Shown here piece after piece: positions 24,553 through 33,114 of a stretch of 38,171 nt of DNA (position 1 is the stretch's first letter; every line of letters starts with the position of its first letter). The translations under genes were made by a program, and so were the position numbers. This DNA comes from a bacterium (GTDB lineage: Bacteria > Patescibacteriota > Dojkabacteria > JAKAPS01). The notes below the pieces were generated by a model. The model was given only the letters and a program-made list of their open reading frames with translations. It ran no database searches and was not told the origin of the DNA. The stretch covers positions 1 to 38,171 of the forward strand of contig JAKAPS010000009.1 in NCBI GenBank assembly GCA_021806925.1. Direction: 5' to 3'.

Positions 24553-25548
24553 ATGAATAGAATAGGCATTGATTTTGGCACTGCAAACACAATCATTTTT
24601 AAAGAAGGTAAAGGGATTGTTCTAAATGAACCGACGGTTGTTGCTATAAGCCAGCAGGCAAACAAAATAATAGCAATTGGCAACGAGGCAAAGACTATGC
24701 TAGGAAGAACTCCAAACGGCATAATAGCAAAACGACCGCTTAAGAATGGTGCAATAGCAAGCTATAAAATAACAGAGGCTATGATGAGATATTTTCTGAC
24801 AAAATCTCTCGGTGTTACTAAATTTATAAAGCCTGATGTAATCGTTTCAGTTCCAACAGGATCTACTTCTGTAGAAAAAAGGGCAATATATGAGGCACTT
24901 TTGTCAGCAGGTGCAAGAAAGATATCCCTTGTATTTGAGCCATACCTAGCTGCATTAGGTGCAGGTATGCAAATCAATGAATCTTATGCGAATATGATAG
25001 TCAATATTGGAGGTGGTACTACAGAAATAGCTATAATTTCATTGAACGGAATAGTCGCATGGAGTTCGGAGCGTGTTGCAGGAGATGCTTTTAATGAGTA
25101 TCTGTCTCAACACTTGAAACGAAAATTTTCATTAAATGTAGGGGAGCAAATGTCGGAATATATAAAGATTCAAGTAGGAAGCGTATTGCCAATGAATAAG
25201 CCTAAAACAATTGAAGCAAGAGGAAGAGATAGTATTACTGGATTACCTAAGAATATTTTAATAAATTCTAACGATTTAATTGATGCGTGGCGTACTCCAT
25301 TAAATCAAATAGTTTCAACAATAAAGAAAGTTTTAGAAAAAACACCTCCTGAACTATCAAGTGATATTATAGATAGGGGAGTTGTACTAAGTGGCGGTAG
25401 TGCAAATATGAGAGGGTTAGACTTTTTCCTTACAAAAGCAATAGGTGTTCCATTTTTTATTGCAGAAGACCCTGTATTTTGTGTTGCTAAAGGAACTGGT
25501 ATAATAATAGAGGAAGGTTTAAATGTTGATAATATAGTTAGGATATGA
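24553..25548 (+). CDS. mreB: rod shape-determining protein MreB
   Basis: A bacterial actin that guides cell-wall synthesis at the inner membrane. The protein (331 aa from ATG 24553; the track's TTG at 24547 adds two residues) shows the actin fold motifs: phosphate-1 GIDFGTANTIIF (4-15), phosphate-2 VNIGGGTTEIAI near 157, adenosine VLSGGSANMRGLD near 280, and the connecting PTGSTSVEKRAI. Length is normal. No mreC or mreD follows; instead the next gene is an O-antigen-ligase-like membrane protein overlapping by four bases (ATGA), so the two are translationally coupled and probably act together in the envelope. Confidence 0.94.
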   Translation: MNRIGIDFGTANTIIFKEGKGIVLNEPTVVAISQQANKIIAIGNEAKTMLGRTPNGIIAKRPLKNGAIASYKITEAMMRYFLTKSLGVTKFIKPDVIVSVPTGSTSVEKRAIYEALLSAGARKISLVFEPYLAALGAGMQINESYANMIVNIGGGTTEIAIISLNGIVAWSSERVAGDAFNEYLSQHLKRKFSLNVGEQMSEYIKIQVGSVLPMNKPKTIEARGRDSITGLPKNILINSNDLIDAWRTPLNQIVSTIKKVLEKTPPELSSDIIDRGVVLSGGSANMRGLDFFLTKAIGVPFFIAEDPVFCVAKGTGIIIEEGLNVDNIVRI

Positions 25549-26933
25549 AATTAGATTTATTTATATTAGTTTTGTCACTTATTCTTTGTATATTTTTCTT
25601 CTATAGGAAAAAATCTATATTTTTTCTTAGTATAATATTTTCAGGGATTGAAAGAATATTTGTTCCAATTGGATTTAGCCTTTCTCCTGTAGTACTTACA
25701 GCCATATCTTCTGCAGAGAGTCTAGTAGTTTCATGTGTTTCAAATAAAACAGATTGGAGTAAATACATTAAACAATTCATTCAGAATTCCAGATCATTTA
25801 TATTTCTGACATTAACTTTATTCTTTCCAGCATTTATATCTGGCGTGTTTTCATTTGAAAGAGGACTATCTATAAAATCATCATTATTCATATTCCTATA
25901 TGTTATATTCATATTTGCAAATTTATTATCACTTAAAAAATATAGAAATATTGATACAATATTTAAACTTTTAATATTTTCAACAAGTATATATTCCATA
26001 TATGGAATTATTCAGTATATAAGGTATAGGATAGGATTGTATCCTGATGTATATATTGTTAAAGTATTAAACAAAGGGTTAAGTCCACTTTCTTTTGTAA
26101 CTTCAGGAACTAAAACCAGTCTAAGGCCTAATAGCCTATTTAGTGATGTAAACACATTTGCAGGCTACCTAGCCTTATTTATTCCTATTGAAATTTATTA
26201 CATATATAGTTCAATTAAAAAGACTAAAGAGAATTTTAATGAAAAGGCTGATTATATAAGAAAAAATGTAATATATTTAATATTTTTTAGCATACTAGTT
26301 CTTATTAATTTTATATCATTAATCCTGACAGAATCTAAAAGTATTATTGGAGCTATACTATTTGGAGTAATATGGATATGTATATTCTATATTATTAAAT
26401 TTCCAGGTAATATAAAAAAATTCTTACAAATTATTGGAATAATGATTATAGCTATTGCTATTATAATATTTGCATTTAGAAAAGATGAGATGAAGTTATA
26501 TAAAAAAGATGTGTTAAACACATTCTCATATCATGCTCATGCTATGTTTATTGAAGTGTCATATTTATCCTTCTCTACTCATGCTATCACTGGAACTGGT
26601 ATAGGAACGTTCTATGACTATTATAATTCATTAGTTAAATCAGGGGAAGTTAAGAACTATGGGCAAGCGGATTATCCTCCATTGGAAGCTAGAATTTTAG
26701 CGGAGGAAGGGCTTATAGGATTTGCTGGATTTATATTGTTCATATCATTTCTTTATTATAAAATAATAAAAATAGGTGATAATTTTTTAAGCCTATTTAC
26801 AGGCTTAGGGTTGTCTTTTTTACTTGGTATGAATCTATTTCATGCTTACTTCTTCCTTTTTTTCAGCAGTGTATACATATCATTAATCCTTTATTTTCTC
26901 AGTATAAACACAAATCAAAAGGGAGTTAAGTGA
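25545..26933 (+). CDS. O-antigen ligase/polymerase-like membrane protein (Wzy_C family)
   Basis: A polytopic protein of 462 aa with about 11 hydrophobic segments. The central soluble loop after LRPNSLFSDVNTFAGYLALF and LTESKSIIGAILFG, and the TGTGIGTFYDYYNS segment, match the O-antigen ligase/Wzy_C type. These enzymes join polysaccharide chains to a lipid or protein carrier outside the membrane; in bacteria without LPS they are thought to serve surface glycans or protein glycosylation. It overlaps mreB by four bases. No other glycan genes adjoin, except glycogen synthase 255 bp later, which is cytosolic and probably unrelated. Confidence 0.78.
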   Translation: MKLDLFILVLSLILCIFFFYRKKSIFFLSIIFSGIERIFVPIGFSLSPVVLTAISSAESLVVSCVSNKTDWSKYIKQFIQNSRSFIFLTLTLFFPAFISGVFSFERGLSIKSSLFIFLYVIFIFANLLSLKKYRNIDTIFKLLIFSTSIYSIYGIIQYIRYRIGLYPDVYIVKVLNKGLSPLSFVTSGTKTSLRPNSLFSDVNTFAGYLALFIPIEIYYIYSSIKKTKENFNEKADYIRKNVIYLIFFSILVLINFISLILTESKSIIGAILFGVIWICIFYIIKFPGNIKKFLQIIGIMIIAIAIIIFAFRKDEMKLYKKDVLNTFSYHAHAMFIEVSYLSFSTHAITGTGIGTFYDYYNSLVKSGEVKNYGQADYPPLEARILAEEGLIGFAGFILFISFLYYKIIKIGDNFLSLFTGLGLSFLLGMNLFHAYFFLFFSSVYISLILYFLSINTNQKGVK

Positions 26934-27132
26934 AGTGAAGTTAAAAATGAAATAGAATAATTAAAGACTATAGATTAAAGAATGAAGAAAAAATTATAGT
27001 AGATTAGGAAACCCAATTATTATATATTTTTATTTATCCTTTTTTATTATTATTTTCTTATCTCTTTACTTTTTTATTTATTTCTTTTCCTTCCTTGTTT
27101 CTTCTATCTATTTTCATATTTCTCATGTTTTT
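26934..27132. other. strand-asymmetric purine-rich then pyrimidine-rich tract
   Basis: About 75 bases of purine-rich DNA (26934-27010) switch to about 110 bases of pyrimidine-rich DNA (27016-27132). There is no gene here. The two halves could pair loosely, and the T-rich half may help end transcription of the mreB pair, but no proper terminator stem is seen. Confidence 0.35.
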
Positions 27133-27133
27133 A

Positions 27134-27180
27134 TCAACTAAGAACCTTAGTTGAAATTTAATATGCTAAAGGTATATACT
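27134..27180 (+). promoter_or_regulatory. glgA promoter with overlapping palindrome
   Basis: TTGAAA (27151-27156), 18-bp spacer, TATACT (27175-27180), eight bases before ATG 27189, so the message is nearly leaderless. The perfect repeat TCAACTAA-GAACC-TTAGTTGA (27134-27154) overlaps the -35 box and is a likely operator. Confidence 0.55.
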
Positions 27181-27188
27181 ACCAGGTA

Positions 27189-28742
27189 ATGGCAAGTAAG
27201 TTTCAGCCTCTTAAGATTCTATTTGTTGCTGCAGAAGTTGCTCCGTATACAAAGTTTGGTGGATTGGCCGATGTTGCGTGGGCACTTCCAAGGGAACTAA
27301 AATCACTTGGTCACGATGTTAAAATAATTATCCCAAAGTATGGAAGTATTGATACAGAAAAATTCAATATAAAAAAATACAGGGATAATATAGTCGTAAA
27401 GACAAAAAGTGGAGATATAGTATCGAATATATATAAAGGAATAATACCCGATAATATAGAGGTCTTCCTGGTAGAAAATAGAGAATACTATGAGCTTAGA
27501 AGTAATGTCTACGGGTATAGCGATGACGCTAGGAGGTTTATGCTTTTATCATTAGCAGCACTTGAATTTGTTAGAGGTGAAGATTTCAATCTAGATGTAA
27601 TCCATGCTAATGATTGGCATACTGGATATCTTCCGAACCTACTTAAAACTGTATATAAGAATGATGAAAAACTAAACTCCATATCAACAGTTTTTACTAT
27701 TCATAACCTTTCTCTTCAAGGAATTAACAAGAGAGCATTAAAACCAACTGAAATTGATCAAGGGAATTCACCATTACCGGATTTAATGAGTGATGATATC
27801 AATAAGATAAATGGACTGCTAAGAGGGATAATATATTCCGACTTTGTAAACACTGTTTCTGAAAGATATGCTAGAGAAATATTAACTCCAGAGTTTGGAG
27901 AGGGGTTAGACCCTGTTCTAAAAGAAATGCGATACAAATTAACAGGAATACGTAATGGACTTGACTATAAAGTGTTAAGTCCTGATGTAGATACTAATAT
28001 TTATGTTAATTATGATTTAAATTCAATAGAAAAAAAAGTAGAAAATAAGATTGAGTTTCAGAAGGAATTTGACTTAGAGGTTAATCCTGATATTCCATTA
28101 ATTGGGTTTGTTGGAAGACTGACTGAAATGAAAGGACTTGGTTTAATGCATGATACACTGGGACCTCTCCTTGAAAACCTTAATTTTCAATTCTGTGTTG
28201 TTGGTGGCGGTGATGAATATTGGGAGAATTTCTTTTTGAAATTAATAGAGAAATATCCAAAGAAAGTAGCTGGTCATGTTATGATATCAACAACATTTGC
28301 ACAAAAATTGTTTGCTGCTACAGATATATTTCTTTATCCATCTAAGTTTGAACCTTGTGGTATAGCGCATGCTATAGCAATGAGATTTGGCTCTGTTCCT
28401 ATTGTTAGAGAAACTGGTGGGCTTGCAGACAGTGTAGTTGATGTAAATAAGTACCCTGATAAGGGTGAGGGCTTTATGTTTAAAGAATACGATAAGATGG
28501 AATTCCTTATCCAATTAATTGAAGCTATAACTATATACAAATACAATAGGGGAGAATGGAATAGAATAAGGGAGAGAGCGATGAAAAGAGACCTGTCATG
28601 GAAAAATTCTGCAATTAAATATGTACATGTTTATGAGAAAGCTATTGATAAACATGATAAATGGATGAAAAGAGAGAATCTTAGATATCCAGATAATCCC
28701 GGTGAGGTTCCAGGATATTCTGCAATGGAAGTTTTAAGTTAA
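27189..28742 (+). CDS. glgA: glycogen/starch synthase (GT5)
   Basis: It elongates alpha-1,4-glucan from ADP-glucose (or UDP-glucose). The 517-aa protein has the N-terminal GT5 domain with AAEVAPYTKFGGLADV (15-30; the usual K-x-G-G-L motif), IHANDWHTGYLP near 138, and the GT-B C-terminal domain: FVGRLTEMKGL near 308 and the acceptor/donor region PSKFEPCGIAHAIAMRFGS then VRETGGLADSV (about 385-420). Length is about 30-40 residues above the bacterial norm because of a short C-terminal tail. No other glycogen genes are near, so the role may be a storage or capsule glucan. Its near-leaderless promoter overlaps a palindrome. Confidence 0.93.
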   Translation: MASKFQPLKILFVAAEVAPYTKFGGLADVAWALPRELKSLGHDVKIIIPKYGSIDTEKFNIKKYRDNIVVKTKSGDIVSNIYKGIIPDNIEVFLVENREYYELRSNVYGYSDDARRFMLLSLAALEFVRGEDFNLDVIHANDWHTGYLPNLLKTVYKNDEKLNSISTVFTIHNLSLQGINKRALKPTEIDQGNSPLPDLMSDDINKINGLLRGIIYSDFVNTVSERYAREILTPEFGEGLDPVLKEMRYKLTGIRNGLDYKVLSPDVDTNIYVNYDLNSIEKKVENKIEFQKEFDLEVNPDIPLIGFVGRLTEMKGLGLMHDTLGPLLENLNFQFCVVGGGDEYWENFFLKLIEKYPKKVAGHVMISTTFAQKLFAATDIFLYPSKFEPCGIAHAIAMRFGSVPIVRETGGLADSVVDVNKYPDKGEGFMFKEYDKMEFLIQLIEAITIYKYNRGEWNRIRERAMKRDLSWKNSAIKYVHVYEKAIDKHDKWMKRENLRYPDNPGEVPGYSAMEVLS

Positions 28743-29573
28743 ATATATTAGGCAAAATCGATTCATCTTCAATTCATGTTTAATTGATAATGAGTTTTAT
28801 ATTGTTACCTTACATTATCCTGTGCTTATTTATTTATTTATTTATTTATTTTTTCTATTGCCATACATCATTGATATTTTAATATATTCAATTGCGCATC
28901 AGTATATACGAATATATATGGAAGGGAATATATACAAAGAGAGTAAATATATAATTAAAGATAAGCGAATTGATAATAAGTTTTAAATAAAATAGCTAAT
29001 TATGTTCTTTTGTTAAACCAAAGGAAACACTCAATATATTCTATCTAGAGATTTTAAAGCACATTTATAGTTTTACAACATGTCAGATGAAGTCTTGTGC
29101 CTGATATATAAATAGATTTTTACTGACAGCATATAATATATAGGTCATATAATTTCATGAGAATGTTTAAGTAATATAAATATTCTTATATTTTTTTCCT
29201 TATTAAATTGTTCGAGTGTATAAAGTTATAAACAATATTATCCACAATAAACCCCATAGTATATACGACACTAAAATATGATTCAAGCGTTACTTTACCG
29301 GGGTTTCTAAGTGTAAATATCAAAGAGTAATCCTCTTTTGATTTATAAATATTGTGCATTTAACATATAAGTGGAAATATTTATACATAAACTGAAGCAG
29401 AAGAGAAGGGGATTGTAAAGATGCTTGATACTATAGGTTTTTAATATGTGCTATACCTGTAATCCGTTTTAACATCCTGTAATTTTCTTTATAATTATTA
29501 ACTGGAGTTATATATTATCTTATTTGTTATATATTTTTATATCGAATTTCTGAAGTATTTGTTTTTAGGAATA
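28743..29573. other. long AT-rich region between convergent genes
   Basis: These 831 bp separate plus-strand glgA from the minus-strand ribosomal operon and hold no gene. Visible items: a (TTTA)n run near 28828-28850, one perfect DnaA box TTATCCACA (29238-29246), a hairpin ATCAAAGAG/CTCTTTTGAT (29319-29342), and several TATAAT-like words. The convergent layout argues against a replication origin. I found no clear RNA gene or dif-type site. Confidence 0.45.
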
Positions 29574-29607
29574 AAAAAGCCTGTAAAGATAAATTTACAG
29601 GCTTTTT
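29574..29607 (-). terminator. bidirectional intrinsic terminator of the ribosomal operon
   Basis: A perfect 14-bp stem, AAAAAGCCTGTAAA with TTTACAGGCTTTTT, loop GATAAA. With A- and T-runs on the flanks it functions on either strand. It lies 60 bp past rplL and is the clear end of the minus-strand operon; rpoB does not follow. Confidence 0.85.
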
Positions 29608-29666
29608 GTCGAATTATTTGGATAGAAATATATATTTTTAATAATTAAATATATATGTATATTACC

Positions 29667-30077
29667 TTATTTTAATTCAACAACTGCACCAGCATCTTTA
29701 AGGAGTTTCAAATATTTATCTGCATCATCCTTATTTAATGCTTGTTTTACAATCTTTTCTGCACTATCTGATGCTTCTACCATTGCTTTAGCATCCATCA
29801 AATTTAATTCAGGTAATATTACTCTTATTGCTTTAATAACTTCAAGCTTCTTGCTACCTGAACCCTTAAGTACTAGATCAAATGATGTTTTTTCTTCTAC
29901 TGGAGCTTCCTGAGTATTGCTACCTTGAGTATTTACAGGACCTGCCATCATCATTCCCTGTGATGCACTTACTCCAAACTTTTCTTCAAGTGCTTTTACT
30001 AATTCTGATAATTCAACGACTGTTAAATTGCTTATTGCATCTAACAATTCATCTTTTGTTAATGATTTGCTTGCCAT
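29667..30077 (-). CDS. rplL: 50S ribosomal protein L7/L12
   Basis: The stalk protein that recruits translation GTPases; four to six copies bind L10. The 136-aa protein shows the N-terminal dimer domain (LTKDELLDAISNLTVVELSE, LVKALEEKFGV), a hinge (GPVNTQGSNTQEAP) and the C-terminal domain (EKTSFDLVLKGSGSKKLEVI, VRILPELNL-like region). The hinge is Asn/Gln/Ser-rich instead of Ala-rich. It is the last gene of the operon. A perfect Shine-Dalgarno GGAGGTGA (30097-30090), inside the end of rplJ, lies 12 bases from the ATG, so high translation is expected. Confidence 0.95.
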   Translation of the reverse strand: MASKSLTKDELLDAISNLTVVELSELVKALEEKFGVSASQGMMMAGPVNTQGSNTQEAPVEEKTSFDLVLKGSGSKKLEVIKAIRVILPELNLMDAKAMVEASDSAEKIVKQALNKDDADKYLKLLKDAGAVVELK

Positions 30078-30081
30078 ATAT

Positions 30082-30615
30082 TTATTTTGTCACCTCCTCA
30101 ACTGTATTTTTGTTAGCTATAATATTGAGTACAAATACTAGTTTTTGAATATTGCTATTTAATACATTAACTAATCCTTGGGTAGGGTAGTTAAGCATTC
30201 CAAGAAGTTTACTTATTAATTCTTCCTTTGTTCCAATATCTTTAAAACTAATAGTTTCAGTTGATGTAAATGTTTTTCCTTCAATGTAGCTTCTTCTCAC
30301 TTCAATCTGTTTTGTTAAGTCAGCTAATTTTACTAAGCTTTTTATCACTTTAGAAAACTCATCATTTGTAAAAGTAACTGCAAGTCGTCCTACGAAATTC
30401 TCATCTGTAAGTTTTATCTCAAAATCGTTCAATACTTTTTCTAATAGTGTATTCTTAGCTAATAGAAATACACTATCCTCTAATTCATTCTTAAAATTCT
30501 CTATATCTTTAGTCTTGATATCTTTAATATCTATTAGAATAATGTTTTTATATTTAGTTAGCAAAGTATTATACCTCTCGATAACTACTTGTTTTTGTTG
30601 TTTTGTGTTAGCCAT
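30082..30615 (-). CDS. rplJ: 50S ribosomal protein L10
   Basis: The base of the ribosomal stalk, binding 23S rRNA and L7/L12 dimers. The 177-aa protein has the usual start (KQQKQVVIERYNTLLTKYK), the conserved globular domain with LLAKNTLLEKVLNDF, and the C-terminal helix where L7/L12 binds (LLGMLNYPTQGLVNVLNSNI, then FVLNIIANKN). It is four bases before rplL and shares that gene's Shine-Dalgarno region. Upstream lies a large leader hairpin of the type used for L10 autoregulation, separating it from rplA. Confidence 0.93.
   Translation of the reverse strand: MANTKQQKQVVIERYNTLLTKYKNIILIDIKDIKTKDIENFKNELEDSVFLLAKNTLLEKVLNDFEIKLTDENFVGRLAVTFTNDEFSKVIKSLVKLADLTKQIEVRRSYIEGKTFTSTETISFKDIGTKEELISKLLGMLNYPTQGLVNVLNSNIQKLVFVLNIIANKNTVEEVTK
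30090..30097 (-). promoter_or_regulatory. perfect Shine-Dalgarno for rplL
   Basis: GGAGGTGA on the minus strand is fully complementary to the usual 16S tail and lies in the last codons of rplJ. It is the clearest Shine-Dalgarno in the window and contrasts with the leaderless genes. Confidence 0.8.
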
Positions 30616-30677
30616 TTTTTTGTTTTTATATTTTTTATTTATATATTTAAGTTTTTATATATATTTTATTAATATCT

Positions 30678-30800
30678 AAAAAGCCTTTAATAAAGTTTTT
30701 TTTCTCTAGTTCAACTTCTTCTAAAAAGAAGAGAGTTGAAACTATAAAAACTCTATTAAAGGCCTTAGATTACTCTTTAATTTTCAAAGTCTAAACAGGA
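30678..30800 (-). promoter_or_regulatory. L10-type leader with attenuator/terminator hairpin
   Basis: Read on the minus strand, AAACAGG/CCTGTTT (about 30827-30791) precedes a large two-part hairpin. Its outer stem joins AGGCCTTTAATAGAGTTTTT with AAAAACTTTATTAAAGGCT (about 19 bp, one G-U), and its inner stem AGTTTCAACT/AGTTGAACT encloses CTTCT/AGAAG. A T-run (GGCTTTTTAGAT) follows, about 60 bases before rplJ. This arrangement is that of a ribosomal L10 leader, which lets L10(L12)4 control its own genes by partial termination. Confidence 0.7.
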
Positions 30801-30847
30801 AATATTAACACATATACATGCGACCTGTTTTCTAAGACCAATAAATT

Positions 30848-31543
30848 TTATATAAACTTAATGAACTCATCAGTACTTATCTTCACTGATAGTCCCATTG
30901 TAGCAGAAATATACGCAGATTTAAAGAGTATTGCAAATGGTTTTACATTCATAGATTGCAATTGCTTTATAAATCTCTTTATATTTTCATATATTTCATC
31001 ATCTTTCGTATTTACGTTGCCTATGCTTATATGAACTACACCATTTTCATCACTTTTGAAACTTACCTTACCTGATTTATATTCCTCTATTGTTTCTTTT
31101 ATCTTTTCTGTAACTGTTCCAGTCTTTGGGTTAGGCATTAGACCTCTAGGTCCTAATACTCTTCCAAGTGAAGCAATTTTGAGCATTGCTTGAGGGTGTG
31201 CTAGACATATATCAAATTCTAGCCAGCTTTTATTAATTTTTTCAATATAGTCATCAAGCCCTGCATATGTTGCACCTGCTTCAATAGCATCTTTTACTAC
31301 TTTTTCATCTCCAAAAACAAGAATTCTCTTTTCTTCCTTTTTTATAGGGCTGACTAAAGAAATACTTCCTCTAACTGGTTGTTTCTTTTCCTTCTCATCT
31401 AGATTAAGATATATAGATAAATCAATTGTACCATCAAACTTAGAATATGAAAGCTCCTTGGCTTTCTTAATTTGATTTAATAATCCTACTGATTCCTTCT
31501 TAGATGAAGGTATTAGTGCTTTATATTTTTTTCCTCTTTTCAT
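30848..31543 (-). CDS. rplA: 50S ribosomal protein L1
   Basis: It forms the L1 stalk that assists deacylated tRNA exit, and in many bacteria represses its own operon. The 231-aa protein has the family core: GTIDLSIYLNL near 40, the hinge LGRVLGPRGLMPNPKTGTVT near 130-149, and KSGKVSFKSDENGVVHISIG. Length is normal. It is 52 bases after rplK in a tight ribosomal cluster and no Shine-Dalgarno precedes the ATG (TAAAATG). Confidence 0.95.
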   Translation of the reverse strand: MKRGKKYKALIPSSKKESVGLLNQIKKAKELSYSKFDGTIDLSIYLNLDEKEKKQPVRGSISLVSPIKKEEKRILVFGDEKVVKDAIEAGATYAGLDDYIEKINKSWLEFDICLAHPQAMLKIASLGRVLGPRGLMPNPKTGTVTEKIKETIEEYKSGKVSFKSDENGVVHISIGNVNTKDDEIYENIKRFIKQLQSMNVKPFAILFKSAYISATMGLSVKISTDEFIKFI

Positions 31544-31595
31544 TTTATTTTTGTATTTTAATATATATTTTCTATTTTTTCTTTGTATACTTAAT

Positions 31596-32021
31596 TTATT
31601 CCTTTACTTCAATCCCCATGTTTCTAGCTGTTCCTAGTACCATTTTTACAGCTGAATCAATTGACTTAGTATTAAGATCTGGCATTTTTAATTTTGCAAT
31701 TTCAATTGCCTGATCCATTGTAATTTTTCCAACCTTTACCTTGTTTGATGTTGCAGAACCTTTTTGAATATTTGCTGCTTTTTTTAACAAATAGGATACA
31801 GGACTTATTTTAGTTGTGAAGTCAAATGTTCTATCTTCATAAACTGTTATTAATACTGGAATCAAGTCGTTGTTCATCGCTTTTGTTTTCTCGTTGAAAC
31901 GATTACAAAAATCACCAATATTTAACCCTTGCTGTCCGAGAATTGCACCAACAGGTGGATTAGGACTTGCTTTTCCTGCAATAATTTGTAACTTTACAAT
32001 TGATTTTATTTTTTTTGCCAT
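31596..32021 (-). CDS. rplK: 50S ribosomal protein L11
   Basis: It forms the GTPase-associated centre with 23S rRNA and L10/L12. The 141-aa protein has the signature region GKASPNPPVGAILGQQGLNI (16-35) with the N-terminal flexible domain, and the C-terminal RNA-binding domain MDQAIEIAKLKMPDLNTKSI, followed by MVLGTARNMGIEV. It is five bases after nusG, in the classic secE-nusG-rplK-rplA order. Confidence 0.96.
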   Translation of the reverse strand: MAKKIKSIVKLQIIAGKASPNPPVGAILGQQGLNIGDFCNRFNEKTKAMNNDLIPVLITVYEDRTFDFTTKISPVSYLLKKAANIQKGSATSNKVKVGKITMDQAIEIAKLKMPDLNTKSIDSAVKMVLGTARNMGIEVKE

Positions 32022-32026
32022 TTGTT

Positions 32027-32554
32027 TTAAATTTTTCTAACTTGAGAGAAATCAAGTTCAACAGGTGTTTCTCTTCCAAATATAGAGAGAAGCACTGTTA
32101 TTTTACCTTTTTCATCATTGATTTCACTGATTTTTCCTGTGAAGTCCTTAAATGCTCCTTCAGCTACTTTTACCACATCATTAAGTATAAAGCTAGTTTG
32201 GTAAACTGGCTGTTCAACTTCCATAAATTTGAGTATAGAAGTTACTTCTTCTTCAGTTAGTGGAGTAGGGAGTCTTCCAGTGCCTGCAAACGATACAACA
32301 CCTTGTGTATCTCTGACTAGTGCCCATGTATTATCATTTAAATCCAGTTGAATTAATATGTATCCTGGTAAGATCTTTTCTTCAACATTTTTTCTTTTTC
32401 CATCATTTATTACAATTCTGTTCTGTGTTGGAACAACAATTTCTCCAAGATATTCTGTTAGCCCAGCGATATCAATTCTTTGCTTTATCAATCCTTTTAC
32501 TTTATCTTCATGTCCAGCATATGTATTTAATACATACCATTTTAAATTTGCCAT
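32027..32554 (-). CDS. nusG: transcription termination/antitermination factor NusG
   Basis: It binds RNA polymerase and links it to Rho or to the ribosome. The 175-aa protein starts with the NGN domain (KWYVLNTYAGHEDKVKGLIK; LPGYILIQLDLND; VSFAGTGRLPTPL) and ends with a KOW domain (NDVVKVAEGAFKDFTGKISE; FGRETPVELDFSQVRKI). No insertion. Rho is also encoded in the window, so the NusG-Rho pair is complete. It lies six bases after secE. Confidence 0.96.
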   Translation of the reverse strand: MANLKWYVLNTYAGHEDKVKGLIKQRIDIAGLTEYLGEIVVPTQNRIVINDGKRKNVEEKILPGYILIQLDLNDNTWALVRDTQGVVSFAGTGRLPTPLTEEEVTSILKFMEVEQPVYQTSFILNDVVKVAEGAFKDFTGKISEINDEKGKITVLLSIFGRETPVELDFSQVRKI

Positions 32555-32560
32555 TTTTAT

Positions 32561-32746
32561 TTATATAATATATGTATAAATTACTTTTCCAAGCAATAAA
32601 TCAATAACAAACATAAAAGCCATTAGAAATACTGAAACAATAGCTACCATTTGTATTGTCTTCAAAACCAGTTTGTTTTCTGCCCATGTTATATTTCTGA
32701 ATTCCTGAACGACTCCAGAAACATATGACAATATTTTTGAAAACAT
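32561..32746 (-). CDS. secE: preprotein translocase subunit SecE
   Basis: The essential small subunit of the SecYEG channel. The 61-aa protein has the amphipathic helix with the SecE signature VVQEFRNITWAENKLVLKT (about 11-29) and a single membrane helix (VAIVSVFLMAFMFVIDLLLG). This minimal one-TM form is typical of Gram-positive and CPR bacteria. It stands directly before nusG. Confidence 0.92.
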   Translation of the reverse strand: MFSKILSYVSGVVQEFRNITWAENKLVLKTIQMVAIVSVFLMAFMFVIDLLLGKVIYTYII

Positions 32747-32813
32747 CTAGCAAATATTATCAGAAAAATACAATTATTTCAACTTTTTAGAAAAATGTAT
32801 ATTGCTTATAGTT

Positions 32814-32885
32814 CAGGCTCAGTAGGATTCGAACCTACATTAACGGTTTTGGAGACCATTGTTCTGCCATTGACACTATGAGCCT
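32814..32885 (-). tRNA. tRNA-Trp (anticodon CCA)
   Basis: Minus-strand cloverleaf: acceptor AGGCTCA/TGAGCCT, anticodon stem ATGGT/ACCGT with loop CTCCAAA (CCA), T-arm GTAGG-TTCGAAT-CCTAC, discriminator G. The D-stem (GTGT/GAAC) is weak, with a mismatch. The 3' CCA is not encoded. Position just before secE matches many bacteria. Confidence 0.93.
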
Positions 32886-32925
32886 AAGATACAAAATATC
32901 TATTCTTTTGCTTCTTAATTGTCTT

Positions 32926-33093
32926 CTATTTCTTTATTTCTTTATGTTCAGTATGTTTCACACACTTTGGACAGAACTTGTTTAGTGTAAGCTTATCCTT
33001 AGTGTTATTATTGTTCTTTCTGCTTGTATAGTTTTTTCTTCCACAAACAGAACATTCAAAGTATATTACAACTCTATTTCCTTTTTTTGCCAT
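32926..33093 (-). CDS. rpmG: 50S ribosomal protein L33
   Basis: A small subunit-50S protein near the E site. The correct start is ATG 33093 ([20 protein letters not shown]), giving 55 aa; the longer track version runs into tRNA-Thr. Four cysteines (CSVC and CPKC) should bind zinc, so this is the C+ form, independent of zinc-starvation paralogues here. AAGGA seven bases upstream of the ATG is a reasonable Shine-Dalgarno. It lies between tRNA-Thr(GGT) and tRNA-Trp, so cleavage of the tRNAs should free its message. Confidence 0.93.
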   Translation of the reverse strand: MAKKGNRVVIYFECSVCGRKNYTSRKNNNNTKDKLTLNKFCPKCVKHTEHKEIKK

Positions 33094-33114
33094 ATTTTCC
33101 TTGTTTTCTTTATT

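Noticed and set aside
28828-28850. (TTTA)n tract as a CRISPR or functional repeat
   Set aside because: It is a simple-sequence run in AT-rich DNA; no spaced repeats of CRISPR type exist anywhere in the window.
28885-28925. dif-like site (TTGCGCATCA...)
   Set aside because: One half resembles a XerC arm of the E. coli site, but the centre is shifted and the XerD half does not match.
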